Positions 1 to 5,370 of a stretch of 6,715 bases of DNA are shown here, piece by piece. The stretch is taken from assembly GCA_037190175.1 (NCBI GenBank), contig JBBCJM010000254.1, forward strand, positions 1 to 6,715, read 5' to 3'. This DNA is from JBBCJM01 sp037190175 (GTDB lineage: Bacteria > Pseudomonadota > Alphaproteobacteria > Rhodobacterales > Rhodobacteraceae). A program made the translations under genes and the position numbers. The notes below the pieces were generated by a model. It was given only the letters and a program-made list of their open reading frames with translations. It did no database searches and was not told the DNA's origin. The first letter of the stretch is position 1. Each line of letters opens with the position of its first letter.

Positions 1-7
1 TGGCGGC

Positions 8-52
8 GGGGGTGTGGGGGGTGTGAGGGGGTGTATTGGGGGGATGAATCCC
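8..52 (-). terminator. Candidate Rho-dependent terminator (C-rich, G-poor tract) after the P1 peptidase gene
   Basis: Read on the minus strand just after the peptidase stop, the message has a 4-bp hairpin (arms 41-44 and 49-52), then a stretch from about 43 down to 8 that is rich in C and contains no G. C-rich, G-poor RNA is the usual signature of a Rho loading site. There is no U-run, so it is not an intrinsic terminator. The plus strand of the same tract has four G-runs (8-12, 16-21, 27-31, 38-43) separated by 3-6 bases, a formal G-quadruplex motif. The terminator role is inferred from composition and position only. Confidence 0.35.
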
Positions 53-55
53 GCC

Positions 56-1045
56 CTACCCGAACCGGCTCGCCCACGCCGGCTGCGCGTCGCCCGACAG
101 GGGCGCCGCATGATACACCGCGCGGGCGATGGCGCGGGCAAGGCAGGCGCTGGCGGCGTGACCCAGGCGGAAGGCGTCGCGCAACGGGTCGTCCAGCGGC
201 CGCTCCCCGGTCGCGGCGGCGAACACCAGATCGCCGTCGAGCGGGCTGTGCGAAGGGACCAGCGCCCGGGCGATGCCGTCCTGCGCCGCGGTGGCCAGCC
301 GCTGGGCCTGCGCCTGGGTCAGCGCCGCGTCGGTCGCCACGATGGCGATGGTGGTGGCCTCGCCGGCGCGTTTCGCGGGCTGCGGCTCGGCGGTGGCGGG
401 GAAGGTGGAGGGCAGGCCGAGCCCGCCGAACTCCGCCCCGATCTCCCATGGCGCGGCCCAGAACTGCGGGCCGTCGCCCACCGTGGCCGAGCCCAGCGCG
501 TTGACCGCGACCAAGGCCCCCACCGTCAGCCCGCCCTCCAGCACCGCCGAGGCGGAACCGATGCCGCCCTTCCATTGCGCCGTGGTCGCCCCGAACCCCG
601 CGCCGGCCGAGCCCAGATCGAACTGCCGCCCCGCCGCCTCGAAAGCCGCCCGGCCCAGGGCCGGATAGGGGTTCTCGGCCCACATCTTCTCCCCGCCGTT
701 CAGCAGGTCGAACAGGATCGCCCCCGGCACGATGGGCACCCGCGCCGGCCCCACCGGAAACCCGCGTCCCATGGCATGCAGCCCCGCCATCACCCCGTCG
801 CAGGCCGCCAGCCCGAAGGCCGAGCCGCCCGAGAGCACCAGCGCGTCCACCTCCTGCACCAGCCGTTCGGGGGACAAGAGGTCGGTCTCCCGCGTGCCCG
901 GGGCGCCGCCCATCACGCTGACAGCGGCGGTGAAGGGCCGCCCCGCGGTCAGCACGGTGACGCCCGAGCGCAGCCGTTCGTCCTGCGCCTGCCCGACCAG
1001 CAGCCCCGGCACGTCGGTGATCAGGTTCAGCGCCCCCGGCTGCAC
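56..1045 (-). CDS. P1 (S58/DmpA-like) family aminopeptidase, N-terminal nucleophile hydrolase
   Basis: Product of 329 residues, typical for the P1/DmpA/NylC family, whose precursors cut themselves so that a new N-terminal Ser, Thr or Cys becomes the nucleophile; members cleave small peptides, amides or esters. The N-terminus (PGALNLITDVPGLLVG, residues 3-18) and the glycine-rich LSGGSAFGL (71-79) are family signatures. GEATTIAIVATDAALTQAQ (228-246) matches the self-cleavage region, so Thr231 is the predicted nucleophile; the residue before it is Ala where NylC and many relatives have Asn. DGDLVFAAATG (270-280) is the conserved C-terminal segment. No signal peptide is seen, so it should be cytoplasmic. 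The GTG start fits the conserved N-terminus; AAGG overlapping the preceding stop could serve as ribosome site. It lies 4 bases after DUF2794 and is probably co-transcribed. The substrate cannot be read from the sequence. Confidence 0.9.
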   Translation of the reverse strand: MQPGALNLITDVPGLLVGQAQDERLRSGVTVLTAGRPFTAAVSVMGGAPGTRETDLLSPERLVQEVDALVLSGGSAFGLAACDGVMAGLHAMGRGFPVGPARVPIVPGAILFDLLNGGEKMWAENPYPALGRAAFEAAGRQFDLGSAGAGFGATTAQWKGGIGSASAVLEGGLTVGALVAVNALGSATVGDGPQFWAAPWEIGAEFGGLGLPSTFPATAEPQPAKRAGEATTIAIVATDAALTQAQAQRLATAAQDGIARALVPSHSPLDGDLVFAAATGERPLDDPLRDAFRLGHAASACLARAIARAVYHAAPLSGDAQPAWASRFG

Positions 1046-1049
1046 GCCT

Positions 1050-1394
1050 TCAGTCCACCGGGCGGATCAGGCGGCGTTCCAGCACCTTGACCACCTGCCG
1101 CAGGTCGTGGCCGCGGCGCAGCACCTGCCCCTCGGGGCCGATCACCGCATAGATCCCCTGCCGCCCCCGCAGCTTCGGCCGCTTCTCCACCCGGTAGAGC
1201 GCCACCTCGGCGCTGCGGCGGAAGATCGAGAACACCGCCACGTCCCGCTGGCTGGTGATCGCATAGTCGCGCCATTCGCCCATCGCCACCATCCGCCCGT
1301 AGACCGAGAGGATCGCGCTCAGCTCCATCCGGTCGAAGCTGACCTGTTCGTGCAAGGCGGCGGAGAAGGGGATGGGCGGGGGCAGGACCGTCAT
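1050..1394 (-). CDS. DUF2794 family protein
   Basis: Product of 114 residues recognised as the DUF2794 family, small proteins found mainly in alphaproteobacteria with no known function. The conserved core runs from about residue 20 to 105: FDRMELSAILSVYGRMVAMG, then EWRDYAI, AVFSIFRR, LYRVEKRPKL and LRRGHDL. It is rich in Arg and Lys with no signal peptide or membrane segment, so it is probably cytoplasmic. I chose the ATG at 1392-1394 because the family begins close to its core; an in-frame ATG at 1476-1478 would add 28 Arg-rich residues that look like translated leader. There is no clear Shine-Dalgarno sequence before the chosen ATG. The stop is 4 bases before the GTG of the P1 peptidase, indicating translational coupling. 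The family call is firm; no role can be given. Confidence 0.88.
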   Translation of the reverse strand: MTVLPPPIPFSAALHEQVSFDRMELSAILSVYGRMVAMGEWRDYAITSQRDVAVFSIFRRSAEVALYRVEKRPKLRGRQGIYAVIGPEGQVLRRGHDLRQVVKVLERRLIRPVD

Positions 1395-1441
1395 GACGAA
1401 ACTGTGACGCCAGTTCGTGATCAAATCAAGCGTGCCGAGGC

Positions 1442-1476
1442 GGCGACGATCCGGCCTGCGCCGGAGTTTTGTCGCC
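1442..1476. repeat. Two-tier inverted repeat upstream of the DUF2794 gene
   Basis: Outer arms GGCGAC (1442-1447) and GTCGCC (1471-1476) enclose inner arms TCCGGC (1450-1455) and GCCGGA (1460-1465) around a 4-base loop. It lies 48-82 bases before the DUF2794 start. It could be a leader fold or a protein site. The plus-strand GTTTTG after the inner stem resembles a weak terminator, but no plus-strand gene leads into it. In such GC-rich DNA chance stems are common. Confidence 0.3.
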
Positions 1477-1612
1477 ATGGCCGCGACAGGCCGCGGACCG
1501 GCCGCCGAAAAACCTTGCAGGTTCCCCGAAGCCGCCCCACCGCCGCCCGAATCCGGGGCCAGAACCGGATCATCGAGTGCGGTCGGCCCGGTCCCGCTGC
1601 CATAACGCCCCC

Positions 1613-1632
1613 ACCCGGCAAAAGGGCCGGGT
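1613..1632 (-). terminator. Hairpin after the asparaginase gene, weak terminator candidate
   Basis: A perfect 7-bp stem, ACCCGGC (1613-1619) with GCCGGGT (1626-1632), and a 6-base loop, sits 15 bases past the asparaginase stop. On the minus-strand message it is followed by a G-run, not a U-run, so intrinsic termination is doubtful. A second weak stem (1511-1523, AACCT/AGGTT) followed by several U on the minus strand lies further down. The 252-base gap 1395-1646 holds these dyads and no gene that I can support. Confidence 0.3.
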
Positions 1633-1646
1633 CGATCCCTCGATAC

Positions 1647-2636
1647 TCACCCCGGGAAACCGGGCGCCGCGCGCAGTTCCGCCGCCTCCAGCCCCCGCCA
1701 GTTGCGCTGCACGGCATTCAGCCGCCTGCGCGTGGCCGGATGCTCGGCCTCCAGCACCCCCAGATGCACCAGCAGCGCGGCCACCGCCGCCTCGGACGCC
1801 CTTGTGCCGCCGTCGGCGATCTTCAGCGCCAGGCCCAGCTTCCGCTCGGGCAGGATGCCCACGAACACCGCCTCGGCCCCGGTCTTGATCGCCACCCGGC
1901 CGCCCATGGCGCGCATCAGTTCCGTGCAGGCCCGCCCCTCGCCCGCCACCATCTCGGGGTGGCTGGCCATCGAGCGCGCCAGCCGGTGCATGGCGCGGTC
2001 GCGGGCATCGCCGCTGCCGGTGGCATTGGCGAAGGCCGCCATGGCGCGGGCGAGGCCGGTCAGCGTCACGGCGAAGTTGGGGGCCGAGCAGCCGTCGATC
2101 CCCATGCCCGCGGGTTCCTCGCCCGTCACCTCCACCGTGGCCTGCCGCACGGCGCGCTGCACGGGGTGGTCGGGGTCGACATACTCCGGCCCGCCCTTCA
2201 ACTGCTGGTTCAGCATCAGGAAGCCGGTGTGCTTGCCGGAACAGTTGTTGTGGATCTGGCAGGGCGCTTCCCCGGCCCGGACCAGCCGGTTGCGCTCCTC
2301 CACATCCCCCGGCTCATGCGCGCCGCAGCGCAGGTCGGCCTCGGCGAGGCCAAGGTCTGAGAGCCAGCGGGTCACCGCCTCGCGGTGGATCGCCGCGCCC
2401 GAATGGCTGGCGCAGGCCAGCGCCACCTGCGCGTCGGAAAGCGCGTCTCCCGCCCCGCTTTCCATCAATGGCAGCGCCTGGATCATCTTGCAGGACGACC
2501 GCGGGAAGATCACCGTGCCGGGGTCGCCCCAGGCGCCGAGCACCTCGCCGCCCTGGCCGCAGATCACCGCATGGCCCAGGTGCCGGCTTTCCAGCAGCCC
2601 GCCGCGCCAAAGCTCCGCCATCGCCGCTGCCGCCAT
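1647..2636 (-). CDS. L-asparaginase, type II PF06089 family (Rhizobium etli ReAV-like)
   Basis: Product of 329 residues of the Asparaginase_II family, which hydrolyses L-asparagine to aspartate and ammonia and is unrelated to the E. coli AnsA/AnsB fold. The start of the family domain is clear (ELWRGGLLESRHLGHAV). The beta-lactamase-like SxxK motif is Ser47-Ser-Cys-Lys50, followed by SHSG (77-80), Cys132 in NNCSGKHTG, Asp181 and Cys183 in GIDGCSAPNF, Cys237, and Lys251 in IKTGAEAVF. These line up, with small shifts, with the Ser48, Lys51, Ser80, Cys135, Asp187, Cys189, Cys249 and Lys263 that I recall as catalytic or zinc-site residues of ReAV, so the active site looks intact. No signal peptide, so cytoplasmic. 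The start at 2634-2636 is supported by GGAGG seven bases upstream; an upstream in-frame ATG at 2738 would add 34 residues of non-conserved leader, and an internal ATG lies at 2619-2621. Confidence 0.93.
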   Translation of the reverse strand: MAAAAMAELWRGGLLESRHLGHAVICGQGGEVLGAWGDPGTVIFPRSSCKMIQALPLMESGAGDALSDAQVALACASHSGAAIHREAVTRWLSDLGLAEADLRCGAHEPGDVEERNRLVRAGEAPCQIHNNCSGKHTGFLMLNQQLKGGPEYVDPDHPVQRAVRQATVEVTGEEPAGMGIDGCSAPNFAVTLTGLARAMAAFANATGSGDARDRAMHRLARSMASHPEMVAGEGRACTELMRAMGGRVAIKTGAEAVFVGILPERKLGLALKIADGGTRASEAAVAALLVHLGVLEAEHPATRRRLNAVQRNWRGLEAAELRAAPGFPG

Positions 2637-2643
2637 CGCTCCG

Positions 2644-2648
2644 CCTCC
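2644..2648 (-). promoter_or_regulatory. Ribosome binding site of the asparaginase gene
   Basis: GGAGG on the minus strand, 7 bases before the ATG at 2634-2636. It decides the start between three in-frame ATG codons (2736-2738, 2634-2636 and 2619-2621). Confidence 0.7.
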
Positions 2649-2665
2649 GTCACGCTTGCGCGACT

Positions 2666-2717
2666 TCCTGCGCAGGGGGTTTTGCATCCTGCGCGGATTG
2701 CGGCTATGGAGTAGCCG
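2666..2717. promoter_or_regulatory. Possible operator elements in the divergent spacer between asparaginase and IalB-like genes
   Basis: The 176-base spacer 2637-2812 must hold promoters for both directions, but I see no convincing -35/-10 pair. It contains a direct repeat TCCTGCGC at 2666-2673 and 2687-2694, exactly 21 bases apart (two helical turns), the first copy overlapping the palindrome CTGCGCAG (2668-2675). It also contains an inverted repeat CGGCTA (2701-2706) / TAGCCG (2712-2717) with a 5-base spacer. Symmetry and spacing fit a protein site; the regulator is unknown. Confidence 0.3.
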
Positions 2718-2797
2718 AATTGGGCAGGCCGGCGCCACCGGAAAAGGTTCGGGTCAACCGGACGCGACGGATCGGGGCGCATGGCGCGGGACACGGC

Positions 2798-2802
2798 GGA
2801 GG
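2798..2802 (+). promoter_or_regulatory. Ribosome binding site of the IalB-like gene
   Basis: GGAGG 10 bases before the ATG at 2813. The next codon is also ATG, 13 bases from the site, so the first of the two is preferred. Confidence 0.6.
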
Positions 2803-2812
2803 CGGACAAGCA

Positions 2813-3361
2813 ATGATGGGTCGGATCGCTGGGGCGCTGGTCGGCGCGGCGCTGGGCATCGGGATTCAGGCGGCCTCCGCCCAGCAGACCGGGGGCGAGA
2901 CGGAATGCGTCTCGGCCCAGACCGCCTGGAGCGTCTGCGTCTGGCCGAACCCCAAGGAATGCTGGGGCGTGTCCAAGCCGCGCGAGACGGTGAACACCCG
3001 CGACGGCCGCACGGTGAGCGTGCGCCGCGGCGACATCCTGTTCTTCGTCACCTTCCGCCCGGGCGCGGGCACGGCGGGCGAGATCTCCTTCACCGGCGGC
3101 TATCCCTTCGCCCCTGGCTCGACCGTGCGGGTGACGATCGACGGGACGAACTTCGACCTGATCCCGGGGACCGAGGCGCCGAACAACGAATGGGCCTGGC
3201 CCGGCAACCCGCAGGACGATGCCGCGCTCTTGGCGGCGATGCGGCGCGGGGCGACCGCGGTGGTCACCGCCCGCTCCGGCCGCGGAACCGAGACGCGCGA
3301 CACCTTCAGCCTGCAGGGCTTCACCGCCGCGATGAACGAGGCCGAGCAGCGCTGCCGGTGA
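2813..3361 (+). CDS. Invasion-associated locus B (IalB) family periplasmic protein
   Basis: Product of 182 residues. Residues 1-23 form a signal peptide: short basic start, hydrophobic run GALVGAALGIGI and an ASA cleavage site before Gln24. The mature part has the pattern of IalB-like proteins common in Rhodobacterales: Cys42 in WSVCVW, ECWGVSKPRETVNTRDGR (49-66), SVRRGDILFFVTFRPGAG (69-86), EISFTGGYPF (90-99), GATAVVTARSGRGT (146-159), DTFSLQGFTAAM (163-174) and a terminal Cys181. The four mature cysteines (32, 42, 50, 181) could form two disulfides in the periplasm. IalB was named for red-cell invasion in Bartonella, but the family is widespread in free-living alphaproteobacteria and its molecular role is not settled, so virulence should not be inferred. 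It is divergent from the asparaginase gene, and the next plus-strand gene has its own promoter. Confidence 0.78.
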   Translation: MMGRIAGALVGAALGIGIQAASAQQTGGETECVSAQTAWSVCVWPNPKECWGVSKPRETVNTRDGRTVSVRRGDILFFVTFRPGAGTAGEISFTGGYPFAPGSTVRVTIDGTNFDLIPGTEAPNNEWAWPGNPQDDAALLAAMRRGATAVVTARSGRGTETRDTFSLQGFTAAMNEAEQRCR

Positions 3362-3372
3362 GGCGGGCGCGG

Positions 3373-3401
3373 TTGACAAACCTGCGCCGGCAACGCATAT
3401 C
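3373..3401 (+). promoter_or_regulatory. Promoter of the NYN-domain gene
   Basis: A perfect TTGACA (3373-3378), 17 bases, then CATATC (3396-3401), giving a predicted start of transcription near 3408 and a leader of about 70 bases. The -10 is a weak match to TATAAT; an 18-base spacer with ATATCT is the alternative. It starts 11 bases after the IalB-like stop, so the downstream gene is likely a separate transcription unit. Confidence 0.6.
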
Positions 3402-3415
3402 TGCGGCATATCCGC
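3395..3415 (+). repeat. Tandem 10-base direct repeat over the -10 region
   Basis: GCATATCTGC (3395-3404) and GCATATCCGC (3406-3415) differ at one position and repeat with an 11-base period, about one helical turn. The first copy contains the presumed -10 and the second the presumed transcription start, a placement suited to a repressor site. The role is inferred. Confidence 0.4.
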
Positions 3416-3418
3416 TAC

Positions 3419-3432
3419 GCCCGTAGGCGGGC
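3419..3432 (+). other. Small leader hairpin, first of two
   Basis: GCCCG (3419-3423) pairs with CGGGC (3428-3432) around a TAGG loop, in the predicted 5' leader of the NYN gene. Short but fully paired; it lies 8 bases before the much stronger second hairpin. Confidence 0.35.
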
Positions 3433-3440
3433 TTCTATAC

Positions 3441-3472
3441 CGAACCCCCTGGCGGCAACGCTCGGGGGTTCG
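3441..3472 (+). promoter_or_regulatory. Strong leader hairpin directly before the NYN gene (possible attenuator or autoregulatory element)
   Basis: CGAACCCCC (3441-3449) pairs perfectly with GGGGGTTCG (3464-3472). Inside, after one T/C mismatch and a G-T pair, GCG (3452-3454) pairs with CGC (3459-3461) across a GCAA loop of the GNRA type. The 3' arm ends 5 bases before the TTG start codon and is followed by TCATTTTG. It could be a weak intrinsic terminator or attenuator, the end of a short RNA starting near 3408, or a structure that controls access of ribosomes or a nuclease to the NYN message. The fold is clear from the sequence; the function is not. Confidence 0.55.
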
Positions 3473-3477
3473 TCATT

Positions 3478-4062
3478 TTGAAAGTTGCGGTCCTGATCGA
3501 CGGCGGCCACACCCGGGTGCTGGCCCGAAATGCGGGATATATCTACAACCCCGACTACATCGAGAAGATCGCCCTCGCGTCGGTCGAGCCGGACGAGTCC
3601 CTGCTGCGCATCCTCTATTACGATTGTGCGCCCTTCGTCGGCAAGGTCAGGCTGCCCGTCTCGGGGCTGGACCACGAGTTCAACGGCTCGGACGCCTGGC
3701 TGAGAACCCTGGCCGCGAAGAACCTGTTTGCCGTGCGCCTGGGTGTCCTGAAGTTTCGCGGCTTCAAACCGAAGCGGGTTCCGATCAGCCCGGCTGCCCT
3801 GACCGATGCCGACTTCAAGCCGGACTTCGAGCAGAAGGGCGTCGACATGCGGATCGGGCTGGACATCGCAAACCATGCGGGCACGAAATCGGTCGACCGC
3901 ATCATCCTTGTGACCGGCGACACGGACTGCATCCCGGCGATGAAACACGCCCGGATCGCGGGCCTCCAGATCGTCTTGGTGACTTTCCCCAACAACTCGG
4001 TCGCGCCCGAACTGCTCTGGCACGTCGATTTCGAGCGCAGGATCGGCTGGCCGGCGCAGTGA
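3478..4062 (+). CDS. NYN domain (LabA/DUF88-like) putative ribonuclease
   Basis: Product of 194 residues, essentially a single PIN-like NYN domain. It starts MKVAVLIDGGH with Asp8 of the conserved I-D-G/N motif, continues with KGVDMRIGLDIANHA (120-134; Asp123 and Asp129) and ILVTGDTDCIPAMKHAR (143-159; Asp148 and Asp150), and ends with the typical GLQIVLVTFPNNS strand-turn. These acidic residues form the metal site in the fold, so a metal-dependent RNase acting in the cytoplasm is the natural inference; no substrate can be named. No extra domain is present. The start is TTG at 3478-3480: an in-frame stop lies at 3424-3426, no ATG or GTG lies between, and the family starts at this point. There is no Shine-Dalgarno sequence, and a stable hairpin abuts the start. 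Base composition is lower in G+C than its neighbours (about 61% over 3481-3600 by my count). Confidence 0.85.
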   Translation: MKVAVLIDGGHTRVLARNAGYIYNPDYIEKIALASVEPDESLLRILYYDCAPFVGKVRLPVSGLDHEFNGSDAWLRTLAAKNLFAVRLGVLKFRGFKPKRVPISPAALTDADFKPDFEQKGVDMRIGLDIANHAGTKSVDRIILVTGDTDCIPAMKHARIAGLQIVLVTFPNNSVAPELLWHVDFERRIGWPAQ

Positions 4063-4096
4063 GCGCGAGAATCGCCGATCATTGGGGAAGTGTTTC

Positions 4097-4125
4097 TTCA
4101 AGTTTGTCGGCGAATCCCCTATATG
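4097..4125 (+). promoter_or_regulatory. Weak promoter candidate for rlmN
   Basis: TTCAAG (4097-4102), 17 bases, TATATG (4120-4125), which would start transcription about 25 bases before the rlmN ATG at 4156. The -10 matches four of six positions and the -35 three of six. It lies in the 93-base gap after the NYN gene, so read-through from that gene is also possible. Confidence 0.4.
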
Positions 4126-4155
4126 CTGCGCTTCCGCCCGCAGGACGCCTTAGCC

Positions 4156-5346
4156 ATGACCGCCGCCACCGCCCCGATCACCCAGGACGTGCTGACCCTG
4201 CCCCGCAAGCCGGCCGAGGGCGGGCGGGTGAACATCGTGGGCCTGACCCGCGAGCAGTTGCGCGCCGCGCTGGTCGAGGCCGGCACGCCCGAGAAACAGG
4301 CGAAGATGCGGGTGGGGCAGATCTGGCAGTGGGTCTACCACTGGGGGGTGCGCGACTTCGGCGCCATGACCAACCTTGCCAAGGACTACCGCGCGATGCT
4401 GGCGGAACGGTTCGAGATCGCGGTGCCGCAGGTGGTCAGCCGCCAGATCTCGGCTGACGGCACCCGCAAGTATCTGGTGCGCATTGCCGGCGGGCATGAG
4501 GTCGAGACGGTCTATATCCCCGAGGAGGGGCGCGGGACGCTCTGCGTCTCGTCGCAGGTCGGCTGCACGCTCACCTGCACCTTCTGCCACACCGGCACGC
4601 AGAAGCTGGTGCGCAACCTGACGGCGGGCGAGATCGTGGGCCAGGTCATGCTGGCGCGCGACGACCTGGGCGAATGGCCTGAGCCCGGGCAGGGCAATAC
4701 CGGCGAGCGGCTGGTCTCGAACATCGTGCTGATGGGAATGGGCGAGCCGCTCTACAACTTCGACGCCGTGCGCGACGCCATGCGGGTGGTGATGGACGGC
4801 GAGGGGATCGCGCTGGGCCGCCGGCGGATCACCCTGTCCACCTCGGGCGTGGTGCCCGAGATCGCCCGCTGCGCCACCGAGATCGGCTGCCAGCTGGCCA
4901 TCAGCTTCCACGCCACCACCGACGCGGTGCGCGACCGGCTGGTGCCGATCAACAAGAAGTGGAACCTCGAGGCTTTGCTGGGGGCCTTGCGCGACTATCC
5001 CCGCCTGTCGAACTCCGAACGGATCACCTTCGAATATGTGATGCTGAAGGACGTGAACGACAGCGACGCCGACGCCCGCCGGCTGGTGAAGCTGATCGCC
5101 GGGATCCCGGCCAAGATCAACCTGATCCCCTTCAACGAATGGCCCGGCGCGCCCTACCGGCGGTCGGACTGGGAGCGGATCGAGGCCTTCGCCGACATCA
5201 TCTACAAGGCCGGCTATGCCTCCCCCATCCGCACCCCGCGGGGCGAGGACATCATGGCGGCCTGCGGGCAGTTGAAGTCGGCGACGGAGCGGGCGCGGAA
5301 ATCGCGCGCGGCGATTGCCGCCGAGGCGGGGTTAATCGCGCCTTAA
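4156..5346 (+). CDS. rlmN: Dual-specificity RNA methyltransferase RlmN (23S rRNA A2503 / tRNA A37 C2-methylation)
   Basis: Radical SAM enzyme that methylates C2 of adenosine 2503 in 23S rRNA and of adenosine 37 in some tRNAs, supporting ribosome accuracy and affecting antibiotics that bind near the exit tunnel. The product has 396 residues, close to the usual length. An N-terminal RNA-binding region (GLTREQLRAAL, KMRVGQIWQWVYHWGVRDF) precedes the SAM core. The CxxxCxxC cluster ligands are Cys137, Cys141 and Cys144; the two catalytic cysteines are Cys130 (in TLCVSSQVGC) and Cys370 (in DIMAACGQL). LMGMGEPLYNFD and STSGVVPEI are conserved SAM/core motifs. The ATG at 4156 fits the family N-terminus; the frame also opens from ATG 4090, but those 22 extra residues overlap the promoter region and are not family-like. 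No Shine-Dalgarno sequence is evident. The ribbon-helix-helix gene follows 24 bases later, probably on the same message. Confidence 0.97.
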   Translation: MTAATAPITQDVLTLPRKPAEGGRVNIVGLTREQLRAALVEAGTPEKQAKMRVGQIWQWVYHWGVRDFGAMTNLAKDYRAMLAERFEIAVPQVVSRQISADGTRKYLVRIAGGHEVETVYIPEEGRGTLCVSSQVGCTLTCTFCHTGTQKLVRNLTAGEIVGQVMLARDDLGEWPEPGQGNTGERLVSNIVLMGMGEPLYNFDAVRDAMRVVMDGEGIALGRRRITLSTSGVVPEIARCATEIGCQLAISFHATTDAVRDRLVPINKKWNLEALLGALRDYPRLSNSERITFEYVMLKDVNDSDADARRLVKLIAGIPAKINLIPFNEWPGAPYRRSDWERIEAFADIIYKAGYASPIRTPRGEDIMAACGQLKSATERARKSRAAIAAEAGLIAP

Positions 5347-5370
5347 CCCTGGCGGCCGCAGGGTGGCGGC

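Noticed and set aside
14..1090. Long plus-strand open frame opposite the P1 peptidase
   Set aside because: It is an Arg/Gly/Pro-rich antisense shadow of a clearly conserved minus-strand gene, typical of very GC-rich DNA.
1395..1478. N-terminal extension of DUF2794 to the ATG at 1476-1478
   Set aside because: The added Arg-rich residues coincide with the inverted repeat and are not part of the family core.
1540..1612. Possible tRNA or other folded RNA in the asparaginase-DUF2794 gap
   Set aside because: I could not fit a cloverleaf or conserved T-loop; the apparent stems are short GC matches expected by chance.
732..2360. Very long plus-strand open frame (over 500 codons) crossing three genes
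   Set aside because: Composition is low-complexity His/Arg/Pro and no family motif is visible; the minus strand carries the asparaginase, DUF2794 and peptidase genes with intact motifs.
2637..2738. N-terminal extension of the asparaginase to an upstream ATG
   Set aside because: The 34 extra residues are not family-like, while a GGAGG lies at the right distance before the ATG at 2634-2636.
1702..3426. Long plus-strand open frame through the asparaginase and IalB-like genes
   Set aside because: It runs antisense to the asparaginase and out of frame with the IalB-like gene, without recognisable domains.
4090..4155. Upstream ATG for rlmN
   Set aside because: It would place the start inside the promoter candidate, and the extra residues do not match the family N-terminus.
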